Source: Podochytrium sp. JEL0797
Taxonomy: Eukaryota > Chytridiomycota > Chytridiomycetes > Chytridiales > Chytriomycetaceae
Assembly (NCBI GenBank): GCA_027596195.1
Contig: JADGJG010000455.1
Location: 1 to 19,196, forward strand
Direction of reading: 5' to 3'
Length of the DNA: 19,196 bases
Part shown: piece after piece, positions 1-12,000 of the stretch
Numbering within the stretch: position 1 is the stretch's first letter
Layout: every line of letters begins with the position of its first letter
The notes under the pieces: model-generated
The model's input: the letters and a program-made list of their open reading frames with translations, nothing else
What the model was told of the DNA's origin: nothing
Database searches by the model: none
Position numbers and translations under genes: made by a program

Positions 1-1432
1 TAGCCTAGGAACCCCACCCCCCCTAACAAGCAAGTGCAAGTAAGAAATAAAGACGGGAAAGATCTGTTCTTCCTTCTCGATCTGTATTCAAGTTTGTCCA
101 AAAAAACACGCAGCAAAAATAACGAACCACTCCCCCCCCTCCCCATCTTTCCTTCCTCCCTCCCTCCGTTTAATAATAATATACCCCGTAAGCTGCAAAT
201 GAATTGTAAGTTGACGTGTGGGGCGTGCAAAACCCAAAAACAGGCCTTTCATTCACTCACCAACAGCGACACAAAACAGTGAATCCTGAGAACATACAAT
301 CTGTTAGATAACAAACACGATCAAATAGTTTTTTGCGAACTCACGTTCATGAAGACATCCTGCGCCATCGAGTCTGGCAAAACATAGCAAAGGGAATCTC
401 AGCGCGTGTCGTTACTTTCCCCCCCAAAAATAGTAAATACCTGTATCGGAATCCCACAAACATCGACATCCCATTCTATAAGCAGCAAAAAAGAGAGCCA
501 TCGGGTCAGAATCAGAATTTTGAATCATAAAAGAGTTTGTTCCACACCGTACGCCTTCGCCCCTCATTTCACCAATCACAACGTTCACGACAAACTTGTA
601 TCGCTGCAGTTCGAGGGCTGTAGTGTATATTGGGGTTTGAGGAAAAGTGGGGGGGTTTCGTTAACAAATTGAGGGTGCGTTCGTCGCGTTGGAATTCAGG
701 GGTTCAGGGAGGGGTCAGGCAACACGCCAATCTCAGTGAAAGAGGATTCTTCGAATAAATGTCCAGTCGCTCGTTGGTTCTGGATCAGGAGATTCGCCGG
801 GTTCGCCCAGTCGGAACGCAACAAAGATATGAGCCACAATGTTGGATCCGATCGCCCGGCTCGATTCCCGCGACACACCACTCAAGAACAGGCCGAGATC
901 TAGCAGCCCCAACCCCTCCCTCCCTTTCCGAGACGCTGACAGGCCGTAACATCCGATGCCGTGTCAGACAATTAACACCTGGCTGCAATCAACGCACCCT
1001 TCAATTTTGCCTTGATTTCGTCCGAGATCTCCCGAGTCCATTGCGAACAAGCGTCGGGTTGATACGCTACGCCCGTGAGTCTGTCAGTGAGGATTTGGTG
1101 TATCAGGCGGGTCACGACAGCCTGTTTGAATCTTTGGCGAGTGTGGTATCAGTTTCGCAAAGGGGGTGGTTGTTGCTGGGGGGGAAAGTCCGGTGGTCAG
1201 TACAACGTACTTTTGTTTGTAGTTGGGTCGGATCGAGTATTGGTTGTCGGGAACGGTAGCCTCCATCTTTGCGCGAAGTTTTCTGCGGAACAAAATTTTC
1301 ACCCCCCATTTCCAACTCGACACGACAATTTCACCGCGAAACCACAAAAGAAAAAGCATTCTGTATTCATGATGATTTTCGTTTACTCGTGCCGCTGAAA
1401 AGAGAGAGAAAAAACAAAAACAAAAAGCACAA
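1..1432. other. Intergenic stretch, no gene recognised
   Basis: I see no convincing gene here. The open frames are short, have no recognisable motif, and do not join across plausible splice sites into a known family. I looked on both strands for tRNA A and B boxes and for snRNA-like motifs and found none. The first 180 bases hold several C-rich and pyrimidine-rich runs. The right end, just below 1433, should hold the 3' UTR and poly(A) signal of the minus-strand GTPase gene. Confidence 0.5.
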
Positions 1433-4313
1433 TCATTTCTTCTGGATTCGCTTGAGACCCGGCGCGCGAATCTGTTTCGTGAGCGCAGCTTGACTGATGG
1501 GCTTCGCCTTGGACCTCCGCTTGTTCTTGACGTTGGCTTGGTCGTAAAAGTTGACTCCAACCTTGCGCTTGTTGGTCTTCATGCGCTCAGAGTCGTTGTT
1601 GTCGTCTTCCGTCTCAATGTGCTGCTTCTTGGTCTCGGGCTCGCCGAATCCAATCTCCTCCTCACTCGCAGTCTCGGCGTCAGAGTCAACCTCCTCAACG
1701 GCTCTCTTCTTGCCCTTCTTCTTTGCAGCGGCGGTCTTGGTGGGTGCAGCAGCCGTCGGGGCGTTGAGAGCAGCAACCTCCTCGGCAGTAGCTTCTTGTC
1801 CGACAACGCTTCCAAACACTTCGTCCCAGTCGGGCTCAGCAGGAGTCGCAGTCGTCGATCGCTTGGAAGCCTTGGCGGTGGCAACAGCGGCTCGCTTGGC
1901 TTTGGCCGTCAACCGCCTGTTGGGACCCGGTGCCTTGGAGGTCTCGGCTGCCTCTTCCATCTCGTCATCCGAACCCGCGGCGGCGGCCGGAGTCTCCTCG
2001 GCTTCGACTTCCTCAACGAGCATGTCTTCCTCGGATCCCTTCATGTCGTCTGGGAGGAACTTGGCGGAAACTGGAATCTTGCTGAAGAGTTGGTCAACTT
2101 TGACGGCCGCGCGAGTGCTGGCACCGAAGGCTTCGGGGTCCTAGATACGCAAAAAAACAAATCAGAAGCCATTCTCGAGCAGGAAGGAAACAAAAGAGAA
2201 AATATACCTCGGGGGCAGCATTCTTCGCATCCTCCAACTGCGGCGGAATCGAGTAGAACGGAATCTTTCCCCTCAACCAATCGTTCAAAATCATCTTGGC
2301 AACCGTCCCAATATCCGGCTCTCCCATCTTCAGCAGTCGTCCACTCTTTTTCGCGATCTGTGTCAAAAAGTCCACGTGGTCGGTCCAGGACTCAATCTCA
2401 TACGTCCGCTGGATGTAATCGGTTCTGACACGCGCGAGGACGCCCGCAATGTGGTCTTCGGCTTGTTGAATGTTCTCGACACGAACGACACCCTTCAAGA
2501 TGATGTCCGTCTCCGTGTCCTTGGGGTCCGGGTACACGATTCCAGGGCAATCAATGAGGTAGATTCGTTTCATGAGGGTGATGTATTGCCAAATCTTGGT
2601 TTCACCGGGAAGCGGGGCCACGTTGCAGACCTTCTTGTTGCGGAGGGTGTTGATGATGGAGGATTTGCCCGTGTTGGGGTATCCGACGAATCCGACACTG
2701 ATTTGCTTCTTGTCCGAGTGGAGGTTGGCGAATTGACGGAGAAGCTGGATGAGGGAACCCTTTCCGAAAGAGTTGGTGATGCTGGCGTGGAACGCGAGCG
2801 TGGGGTACTCCTTGGAGAGGACCTTGACCCATTTGGCCTGTTTTCGGAAAAACAACGTTGAGACAAAGCGTTCGATAGAAATCGAAGAGTTCGGAGTTTG
2901 CAGAGAAGAGAGAGGAGAGGAATGTATGTTCGCAATACTAAGATAGCCGGCATGGGCGGTGAGGGTCTCAAGAACCCTCGACAGCAATCAACTCTCGCGG
3001 AACGGCCGACCTTGGTTGGAGACCCCTCAAAACGAGGGGGAAATCTCCGGTTAAAGATCATCTTATATTCCACAGTTGTAACACATGAACAGTCTGGTTA
3101 TAGGCGAGGACTCGGGATTGCTCCCTTTGTTGTCCTCTGTGACTGACATATTGACTTAACCGTGGGGGGCAGTGCGAGATAGGAAGCGAGAGAGAAGAGT
3201 GGGGTAGAGAGAGAAATACTCACAGTGACCCAGGTTGGGACCAAGTCGCACTTGTTCAAGACAAACACGAGGTGCTTGTGTTTGGCATCCTTCTTCAGGT
3301 GGTTCTCTACGTTCTTGCAGCGAGTTCCCATCGGGTCACGGGCATCCAAAACGTGAATGATGACATCGGAAGAATCGATAACCTGGAGGCGGCAGTGCGG
3401 TCAGGACCAGAAACAAAGTCAAACAAAACGAACACGGCGACAAACCTTGTACAACTCGCTCCAAATTCTTCGCGATTGTCCTTTACTGAAGATGGGGTCC
3501 ATTCGGGCATCGCTGGCACCGGTGTGGTTGACGTTTGCTAAAAGTCGACTGTCTTTCACAGCTTCGTATCCGTCTGAGAGCACAACCAAGAATCAGTACC
3601 AGAATACGGGGAAAGTGGAGCAGAAGCAGTATAGTCTTACCATGTTGGTTGTCAACAGCAACGGCCAGTTCCTCCATAGAGCCCACCTTGAGCTTGGGCT
3701 TGTTTCGCTGGGCTTTGGGTCCAAACGTGTTGTTGAACGGATCCACTTCGAGCATGTTCATGCGAGTAGTCTAATTAAATAGTAGGGGTCAGAGAAAGCT
3801 CAAGGCACGGGAATGGACTCGAAAGGATGAAGAATGGCTACCTTCGTGGAATCGGTCAACAGCGACATTGGCAGCTTGTTTTGTCGGAGCAAGAAGGTGT
3901 AGGGATCATCGATCTTGTCGCTCATGGCCTCACGGAACGACTGGAGCTCCTTCTGACCAACGACTCTGGTGTTTTCTGGAGGAGCAAGCGAGTGAGCATT
4001 CCGCACGCATCGGAGTAAAAAAAAAGAAAAAGGTCCTACCAAACCACTTGCGGTTGGCATCCACACGAGCCACGGCAAACGACTTGTCGCGGGTCTGGAA
4101 CGCTGCTGCCTTGATGATGTCTCCCTTCGAGTTGCGCGTTGCCCGTCCAGACTTGAGCAAGTTGACCTGCCTTACGGCAGCAGCATCGCGGTAGAAGTTG
4201 GTGCCCTTGGCGTTGATCACATTCTGAAGCTTGCGGTCACCGGTTCCTTGGGATGCAGTGTAGAAGGATCGTCCGGCGGATGCGCGGTTCTTCTCTTGTT
4301 TGAGCTTTCCCAT
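1433..4313 (-). CDS. NOG2: Nucleolar GTP-binding protein 2 (NOG2/NUG2, GNL2 type), 7 exons
   Basis: This is a circularly permuted GTPase of the YlqF/YawG family that acts in late nucleolar and nuclear maturation of pre-60S ribosomes. Exons on the minus strand are 4313-4040, 3975-3842, 3770-3641, 3573-3446, 3382-3224, 2837-2208 and 2140-1433. The phases close to 2163 bases (720 residues). The start is the ATG of [10 protein letters not shown], a family-typical N-terminus. The GTPase motifs appear in permuted order: DARDPMGTR (about 235-243), NKCD (G4, 265-268), the P-loop GYPNTGKSS (G1, 327-335) and DCPG (G3, 371-374). The phrase [16 protein letters not shown] just before is also diagnostic. 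The C-terminus, from about residue 490, is an acidic then Lys/Arg-rich low-complexity tail, as expected for a nucleolar protein. Five introns are 63-71 bases, but the fifth (2838-3223) is 386 bases. Identification is near certain; exon edges were placed by eye. Confidence 0.96.
2940..3162 (-). ncRNA. Candidate structured RNA inside the long NOG2 intron
   Basis: The 386-base intron is five to six times longer than the other introns of this gene and is dense in inverted repeats. On the transcribed strand, 3044-3048 pairs with 3018-3022 around a second stem of 3034-3039 with 3023-3028. A hairpin joins 2974-2979 to 2961-2966 and is enclosed by 3005-3010 with 2946-2951. A closing stem joins 3060-3064 to 2940-2944. 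Toward the 5' side, 3156-3162 pairs with 3048-3054, 3132-3137 with 3106-3111, and 3122-3125 with 3114-3117 over a GCAA tetraloop. An ATAAGA (box H-like, ANANNA) occurs at 3066-3061 and an ACA trinucleotide shortly 3' of the structure. An intronic H/ACA snoRNA in a ribosome-biogenesis host gene would make sense, but the box H overlaps a predicted stem, so the class is uncertain. I found no box C/D pair. Confidence 0.3.
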
Positions 4314-4654
4314 CGAAATGAAACGTGTGGTGGGTGAATCTGAAGGAAAAAAAAAAAAAAAAACGAGCCCTTCCGCTCAACTTGCTCTTGCAAAATGGGA
4401 AAAACCCCGCACGTGTTGTCAAAAGAACCCGCCGTTTTTTTCTAATTTCTATATGATCTCTTCTTTAACCTCCAAAGGAAGCTGACGTCTGAACGCGATT
4501 TGGGGTTGGCCCGCCTTTCCTGCTGCTCATTCCAAGTGCCAACTTTGTTGCGAATCTTATACTGAAACACTCTGATAGGCAAAGGTGATTCTGAGTTGTT
4601 GCCCTGATCCTCGTTGTCTCCCTTCGCGGAAAAACTTCGAAAAAAACAACACGG
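4314..4654. promoter_or_regulatory. Divergent promoter region between NOG2 and CIA30
   Basis: These 341 bases separate the start codons of two divergently transcribed genes, so both promoters must lie here or overlap the 5' UTRs. A palindromic CACGTG (E-box type, bound by bHLH factors in fungi) is at 4410-4415. An A-run of about 17 bases lies near 4346-4363, close to the NOG2 start. No TATA box stands out. The regulatory role is inferred from position. Confidence 0.4.
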
Positions 4655-5760
4655 ATGGCAAACGTCGGAATCCGAAATTATCTGAAGCGAAGCGCCAAAT
4701 ACCTCACAGAAGAAGCCACTAATGGTGAGTGTTGCGTCGTGCCGCCTTGTGCCAGACAACCGCATGCTTACCGATACCGCTCGCAGCATTGAAGCTCGAC
4801 GGGTTCTCAACGTGGAAGCGGGACCTTCCGATGTTCCAACTCAACTCAGTCGAAGCGCTGGAGCAGTTTGTCTTGGGTTCGGATGCCGACATTGGAGGTG
4901 TGTTGCCGTTTGCAAGTGTTGTGATCTTCCGATGATTTCGCGCTCACCGGTCGCTCTTGCTGCAGGTCTCTCGGAGGCTTATTGGGGCCACACGCAAAAC
5001 AATACTGGTACGTTGATTGATCGGTCCAACAGTTGCCTCTTCACTTGAACACAAGCTGATCACATCACCCACTTGCATCCTTCACTTTTTTTTGCCAGGC
5101 ATGTTCTGGGGAAAGCTCAACACCACTGTGCCAGAGGGTGCAAAGTTCGAGAAGAGTGGATATGCGGGGATCAAATCGAAAGTACGTTGCTTGATGCTCT
5201 GGCTCGAAAAAAGGGAGAGAAAACTGACGACCGCTCCCGACTCCAGGAACGACCCATCACCATGTTCCATCGCCCGAGATTCGACACTTCGCAATTCAGA
5301 TACCTGGCGATTCGGTGTAAAGCTGACTCGCGTCAGTATTTCGTCAACATTCAAACGGACTCCATTTTCCCGAGTTATACATGGCAGCATCGTGTGCAAA
5401 TCCAGCGACCTGGGGAGTGGGAAGTAGTGATGGTACGGTGGTTTCCCTCGATATTTCAAGTTTCAGGCTCTAATTTCATGATTTGATCGCTCCCCGCAGA
5501 TTCCCTTCAGAGACTTCATTCTCACCGCCCACGGTCATGTTCAGAAAAATCAACTCGAAATGGATCGGTCCAAGATTCGGAACGTGGGGTTCTCGATTGT
5601 GAGACAGGACGGAGAGTTTTGTTTGGAGTTGGACTGGATTCGCGCGGTCAATACCGAGCGGACGCTTGGAGACCGCGATATTTTGCCGCCGGGGAAGGGA
5701 CATCACGTGCAGGAGCAGGCACCTTTCTTTGTCGACTTTCCCATCAAAAAGAAGCAATAG
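4655..5760 (+). CDS. CIA30: Complex I intermediate-associated protein 30 (CIA30/NDUFAF1 family), 6 exons
   Basis: This is a mitochondrial chaperone that helps assemble the membrane arm of NADH:ubiquinone oxidoreductase. Exons are 4655-4724, 4787-4897, 4966-5007, 5099-5181, 5247-5432 and 5500-5760. They close to 753 bases (250 residues) and end in TAG. The start is the ATG of MANVGIRNYLKR; the basic first exon could serve as a short mitochondrial presequence. The CIA30 fold (galactose-binding-like beta sandwich) fills most of the chain. Typical segments are SDADIGGLSEAYW, a GMFWGKLNT strand, YAGIKSK, then FRYLAIRCKADSRQYFVNIQ, and near the C-terminus VGFSIVRQDGEFCLELDWI. The length fits a compact fungal member. 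Its presence implies that the organism keeps respiratory complex I. It is convergent with the nucleoporin gene, 280 bases away. Confidence 0.92.
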
Positions 5761-6040
5761 ATTTTCTGTTCGTTTTCGCATGCGGTTCAAAACGACGTCT
5801 TGAATGTTTCCTATCGGACGCTCCATTCAACACAACTTATTCATGCGCTTCAGCTTGCGCCACTCCCCGTATTTTCACGATTTCTGTTTGCGACGATCGT
5901 CCCCTTCATCTCCACGTCCAAAACGCAAATCTTGGCGGCATCCTGCGTCCTTTTATTTTAAATAACGCGGGAATCAGAGAGGTTCATTCACGACAAAGAG
6001 AAGTCTTCCAATCATTTTTTAATAAGAACCCTTCTCCTTC

Positions 6041-9000
6041 TCAAACAAACGCGCGCAACTTGCGCGCAACCATCTGCACAAACATACCCCGCTCCTCCTC
6101 CTGCTGCGTCTACGCCAGAAAAAGAAGGTAAGTCCTTATTCCAAAAAGAAGAAAAAAAGGAGCCCTCACCAAATCCAATCCAACCACCTTATCCACCACA
6201 CTTCCCAACTCAATTCTCATTCGAGACACTTGTTTCTCTTCCGCAGACGCATGATGTCCGTTCGCCGATGATCCACCCATGCGCATGTACCGGTTCGGGT
6301 CCGTTTGTCCCCCGCCTCCGTTCGCATCCGAAGGCCCCACGCAGAACTCAAAGTATCTCCACGTCAAGAGGAGGAGAATGTCAACGATTTCTGTGTCGGG
6401 AAATACGCGCATCAACAAAAATTCAACTCACACTCAAACAAAAAATCAAAACAAAAAACTCACGCAAAATCGTGCCCACATCCCCTTCCCTCGCCTTCGC
6501 CTCCTTCTTCAACTCCACCACCGCAACCTGCTGTCTCTGCACCGTACTCAACTCATCCAAGTCCCCACTCCTAGCTCCCGCCGCAGAGCCATCCTCCCCG
6601 CGTTTCGCAATCTCCAAAATCTCATCCACCGACAACCGCGAGACGTCCGTGATTTTGTGGTGCAGACCAGCGCACTCGTTGCTCGCGCGGTGGAAGCGGT
6701 CCATGAATTTCGTGAGCGCGTGGAGAAGGGTCGAGACGGGGAGTCGCGACTTTTCTTGCGGCTTTTGGCTGCCTCGGAGGCTGCTGCTCTGGGCGGCGGT
6801 GGTCGCGTCTCCGCTCAGGAGGTTCGTGAAAATGAGGCTGAGTGTCGTGTCTCTGGGTGGTCCATCTTTTTTCGATGATGTCAGCGATTTTCAAACCGAC
6901 ACCGCGCACTTAAATAAAATAAACTCACCAGACAACGGACAAGTCACCACCTCGCAATACGACAGCAAGTTGCGACACACGGCTTGCACATGTCTCTCAA
7001 TCCGGGTATCCCAGAGCCCACCCCCAACGGCACCACCGGCCGCCGTGCAATTGGACTCTTCAAGCGTGCTGTAGTGCGCGAGAAGCGAGACGAGGAGGTT
7101 GTGGAACGATATGTATCCAGATCCGCGAATCTGTTTTTGGATGCGAGAGCGTTCACTATAGGGAATGGAAGAAAGCAGCAAGAGCAAAAACGCACCCCCG
7201 TTTCCAACAACTGGCGATTCGATCCCAAATACGAAATGAAGGCCGTCACAAGCTCAAGTTCGTGCATCTCGGCAGCACTCGCAATAGCATTCTTGTTTTT
7301 CAAGATGGAAATGAAGGTTTCTTGGTGGTTGTAGAGGAACAACGAGAGCTGCGTGTGAGAGAAAGCAGTCAGTTTCGTAACCGAAATGGCCCTCAACAAA
7401 ACCCGAGAGCTTACCTGCTCAATCAACATTGCATTATCACGTCCATGCGAGGCAATGCACAGTATCAGCTCCAATACGGGCGTTGCAGTCATGTGGTAGA
7501 TTTCGGACGTTTCCAACAACGATCTGTCCGATTCTGTTTTTGAATCCAAGCAAAGCGATGAGAAAAAACAAAGGCACAAGACAAAAAACAACTCTCACCC
7601 ATGGGATCCGAATCCAAATCGGGTCTCTCGTCCAAAAACTTGCACTCAATCAACACCTCCAACAGCCCGGACTCGAGCAACTTTTCAATCCCATCGCGGT
7701 GTTGCGCAATGCGCAGCAAAAGACTCATCTTGGATTCGAAAATGTAAAGGTACGGCCAGTTCTCGGGGGCTGCAGCAAAACAAGAAATCAGAAAAAAAAG
7801 TAGTCAACCAAGAAAAACAACAACGCACAAAAAAAGAAAACAAACCTGGATCCAACTGCATCAACGACTGAATCGCCGCATCCTCCTGCTTCCCAATCGC
7901 ACTCACGAATCCAGCCAAAAAGTTGCGCTTGACCATAAACGTAACCACCGCGTTCCCTCCCTCTCCACTCGCACCGTCCTGACTGCTCAAATGGCACAAC
8001 GCCTCCAACACACTAAACGCCGCCGTCTTCAACACGCGATCCGCAGTTGCCGCATCACGACACACAACCTCCAACAACCGCTCGCCACACTCCGAAACCA
8101 CCTTCCCATTCATGAGCGCCACCCTCGCACGGTACGACCCCACTTTCAGGTCCCCATCCTCCCCAACAACCCCACTCACAGCCGTGTACCCAAAGTAATA
8201 CAACAACGCGCTGTACAAATTCTCTCTCTGTGACGGCGTCGCATCCACCCGCAAGATCCCATCCACCAACCCCTTCAAAATCACCCTCAACTCCGTCACC
8301 GGTTTCTCATCCTCCCTCCCCCTCCCACCACTCCCTCGCGCCAAAGAAGCCGCCCGCAAAAGCCCCTGATGCGGCTTATCCTCCTTCAACTGATGCACCA
8401 CATCCAACACAACAGCACACATGTACTCCACAATATCACTACTACTCGTCTCAGACACAGACACCGCATCTCCACCCGCACCTCCACCCCCGCCAGACAA
8501 CTTGGGGAACAACATCGTGAGAAGCTGGTACGACTTTTCCTCCCGCGTTTCCACGGGGAGCAAGTCAAACGATTGCGGAGTCGCATACGCCGTACGTGTG
8601 ATGCGGGACCATGCAAACGCAACGTGGATCCGTGCGCCGAGGTGTTCGATGCGTTGGTTGCGGAGCAACAGGTGTTGCAGGATGCTTGCGATTTCTTGTT
8701 TCACGCGCGTACGGTCCTGTGGGGAGGCGGCGGGGTTGTGTTTTTCGAGGTGGCGTTGGTGCGCGAGGAGGAGGGAGTGCGCGGCGCGGAGGTCGTAGAG
8801 GGTGTAGCCGTATTCGTCGGTGCAGATGCATGGGGTGAGGTCGAGGTCGTTGAAGTAGGTGAGGTGGAGTTTGGGTTGGGAAGTGGCCGAGGATTCGCCA
8901 GTGGTAAAGTCGAGGGAGTTGAGCACTTCGAGCATCTTGGTGAGGGGTTGGTCGAATCGGTGCACAGAGTCTGGAACGGGACGGATAAAGAGGAGGTCCA

Positions 9001-12000
9001 GCAGTTTCTGCGCGTGGGTGCGTTGGCCAATGGTGGTGGTCACGTGGAGCTCGAGCGCAATCAGTTGCATGAGCCACGAGCGTTGGTGCAGTTGAGTCGA
9101 CACGTGCGCGTTCTTGAACGGGAGAGACACCTCCGTGTCAGAGTCCATCGCAGATATCACCGAGGTCACAGGCATGGCTTCCAGCTGGCGGTAGAAAAAG
9201 TTTTCCCCCGTACGCAAGAACCGCATCGTCACGGCCGACGTCATTTCATTCGAGCACAGGAGGTAGAGCATGCGGAAACAACGCTCACTCAGCTTGGGGT
9301 GCGATTCAAACAACGGCACTTGAGTCGCTTCCTCCGCTTCATACCCAGCTCCCCCTCCCGATTTCTCCACCGTCCCAACGCGCAAAAGATCCAACACAAT
9401 ATGCAAACAACAAGTCCTTCCATTCTGAGCCTTAGCCTCCATAATCTCCACCTTCCCCGACCCCCCCTTCCTCAAATCATACCCCAACAAATAATGCGCA
9501 ACAGACGGCACCCCGCCTTTCGTCTCCAACAAATTCACCAACAACAGATCCAAAATCGCCAACCGAACCACATTCGCCAACCCCACACTCTCCATCCGCA
9601 AAGTCTCCGCCGGCGCCGCAGAATCAAACAACAACACCGCCAAGTCGGGGTCACGCCACGAATCCACCTTGAGCCCATCCCCGCCGCGCGCTGATGTTTC
9701 TCCACGCGTTTCCCACTCGCCACTCAAATCCACCAAATTTTCTGCCTCCTCGAGCTCCAACCGGTGTACATACCCGCCCACAATCCGATGACTCTCGTCA
9801 CTCGAACTCAACAAACTGACCAACCGGTTCATCTTGCCCATCCCTCCACGGCCTGAAACGACCCCCGTGTCCACCACGCTGAAAACGGGTGACTGAGAAA
9901 TGAGCGTCAGGAGGTTCACGCTCAACAGGCAGATTTCGTCGTCCACTTCGCAGTTGACGTACAGCGACAGTTGGATCACGGCGTCCTTGTAGAAAGCGAG
10001 GAGCTGGTCGATCCCTGTGATGCTGGGGGCTTGGTGGAGGTGCGGCTGGTGGGGGGAGGAAGGGTCTGTGGTGGAGGCGACGGAGGAAAGCGCGTCGCGA
10101 GACAACGTGTCGGACACGGTTTGTTGCAAGTGGAACACGCGCACGAGGATCCGCAAGGCGAACTTGATGGACGACGAGAAGGACGCGCATTTCCGTGCAT
10201 ACGTATTGACGGATTCGACAGGGATCGAGACGAGTTCGAGAAGGCGTTTGAGGAGTGGGGAGCCCGACAGGAGGCGGAGGAGAAGCGAGAATCCTGGGTG
10301 CGAGCTGATCATGACGGTAGTGGCCGTTTCGGTGGATCCGCCGGCTTCTGTGCGGAGCGATGCTACGGCGGGGCTGTTGGGCCCAGCACCTCCGGGACCG
10401 AACGTCAAGTCGAACGACTTCAAACACTGATCCATAAGGAGCAGCGACAGCTCAATCATGCGCCATCGCTCGTCATTGGACGTGAATCCGCGATTGTGGA
10501 CTTTCAGAAACACGTCTTCGACCGCGTAGTTGACGTAGTGGTTCACTCCACCGGCTCCCTGCAGCCGCGTGCTGAATCCATCCAATGCACCCGTCATTTG
10601 GTTCGGTTTGAGAGCAACCAACAGGATATCGAGCAAGCCCATAAACGCCACCGTTTCGGGATACGTCTGGTTCAGGGACTCAATCTGCTCGCAGTCGTAC
10701 CGGATTCCACTACCCGCCGTACTCGACTGGTTGAAGGCGCCATAATAAACGGCTCCGGAGCTGTAGGTCGGGCGGGACACGATTTCCGATTGCTCCAAGT
10801 GTCTCCAGACCATGGGAGCGACTTCACTCACACACCCCTTCTCCACGGGGATACAGAACGCGGCGATTGCATCAAAGAGGGACGCTTTGAGGTCCACGCT
10901 GATACGACGGTTCAAGAGGTTGAACAGCGTGTTGATGACCTGCAGGTGCGCCGAGGTATAGAGGGTCGAACGCGCGATTTCCGAGAACTTGATGACCTGT
11001 TTGAGGAGGCGCAGGAACGAGCGTTGGGTTTCGACTTCGGCGGGATGCATTTCACCGTCAGGCAGTGACGCGAGACTTTTGGCCGTGAGGTCGAGGGAAC
11101 GGAATAGGGCTTCCCACGAGAGACGCGGGTGGTTCGAACCGAGGAATTCGAACGCGCACTGGGAGGATTTGGGGCCCGTGGCGAAGGAGGAGAGGATGTC
11201 GAGGTAGGACTGGAAAATGGTGGACGAGCGAATGTCCGTCATGAAGCGCAGGAACTTGAACAGGTCGGGATCCGTCCAGTACACGTATCCGTCGTCCGGG
11301 CGGTCGCGGTACAGAATGTACACGAGGTTGAGCAGGTGTTTGAGACTCGAGTTGGACGCAGGTTTCGCAGCGTCGGCCACCGCTTCGAGGTCCTCGGCCT
11401 CGTTCTTCAAGGTGCGAACCACGCGGCCCATCACCCTGAAAAAGTCGGACACGAATCTCTGCAAGACGCTAAACGAGCATTCACGAATTTCCACCTCCAC
11501 GTCTCCATCCACCACCGGCGACGACGACTCCAATGTCGCCCACGAAATCATGGCCTCGTTGATAAACTTGAATGGACCGCTCGCCAAACAGTTTGAAACT
11601 CTCGTCTCGATGGAGTCGCGGAATCCCAAAGTGTCCTCGAGGAGCGGGTTTTTGGCACGCACACACTTCAAGTAAATGCTGAACTGAATCATTACTGCAG
11701 ACTGAAGATCTTTGAGAACCCATTTCGCGGGTTCGTTCGAGATGAGGGATGACATTTCGGACACGCATTTGACTTGGTCGGCGGTGAGCTCACTGTCGCG
11801 ATCGAGCGACTGGATTCCCGCCAGGAGAGTAGTTGCGAGGGGCGCCCAGATGGGGTCGGATGCGTTGGAGGTTTGGACGGTTTTGAGCAGCAGCAAAACG
11901 TGCTGGTGCGACAGCTTGTCGTAGAGAGCAAACGAGAGCAGCAGGCCACACTGGGCAACGCGCAGCTTTGCCAGCTGCTCGACAGCCAGGGCAATAATGT

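Noticed and set aside
841..900. B-box-like GGCTCGATTCC suggesting a tRNA
   Set aside because: The flanking bases do not form a T-arm stem, and no A box or acceptor stem is found at the right distance.
759..1259. 166-codon plus-strand open frame left of NOG2
   Set aside because: It has no recognisable domain, an irregular Arg/Ser-rich composition and no splice partners. I treat it as chance.
1490..2428. 312-codon plus-strand open frame
   Set aside because: It lies antisense to the last NOG2 exons, whose minus-strand reading has clear family motifs. Its Leu/Gly/Ser-rich product mirrors the Lys/Ala/Glu codons of the other strand.
8369..9694. 441-codon plus-strand open frame
   Set aside because: It is antisense to the large NUP192 exon. 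The Arg/His/Val-rich composition is a codon-bias shadow and no motif is present.
9971..11068. 365-codon plus-strand open frame
   Set aside because: It is antisense to the same NUP192 exon. The Asp/Glu/Arg-rich composition without a motif is explained by the opposite strand.
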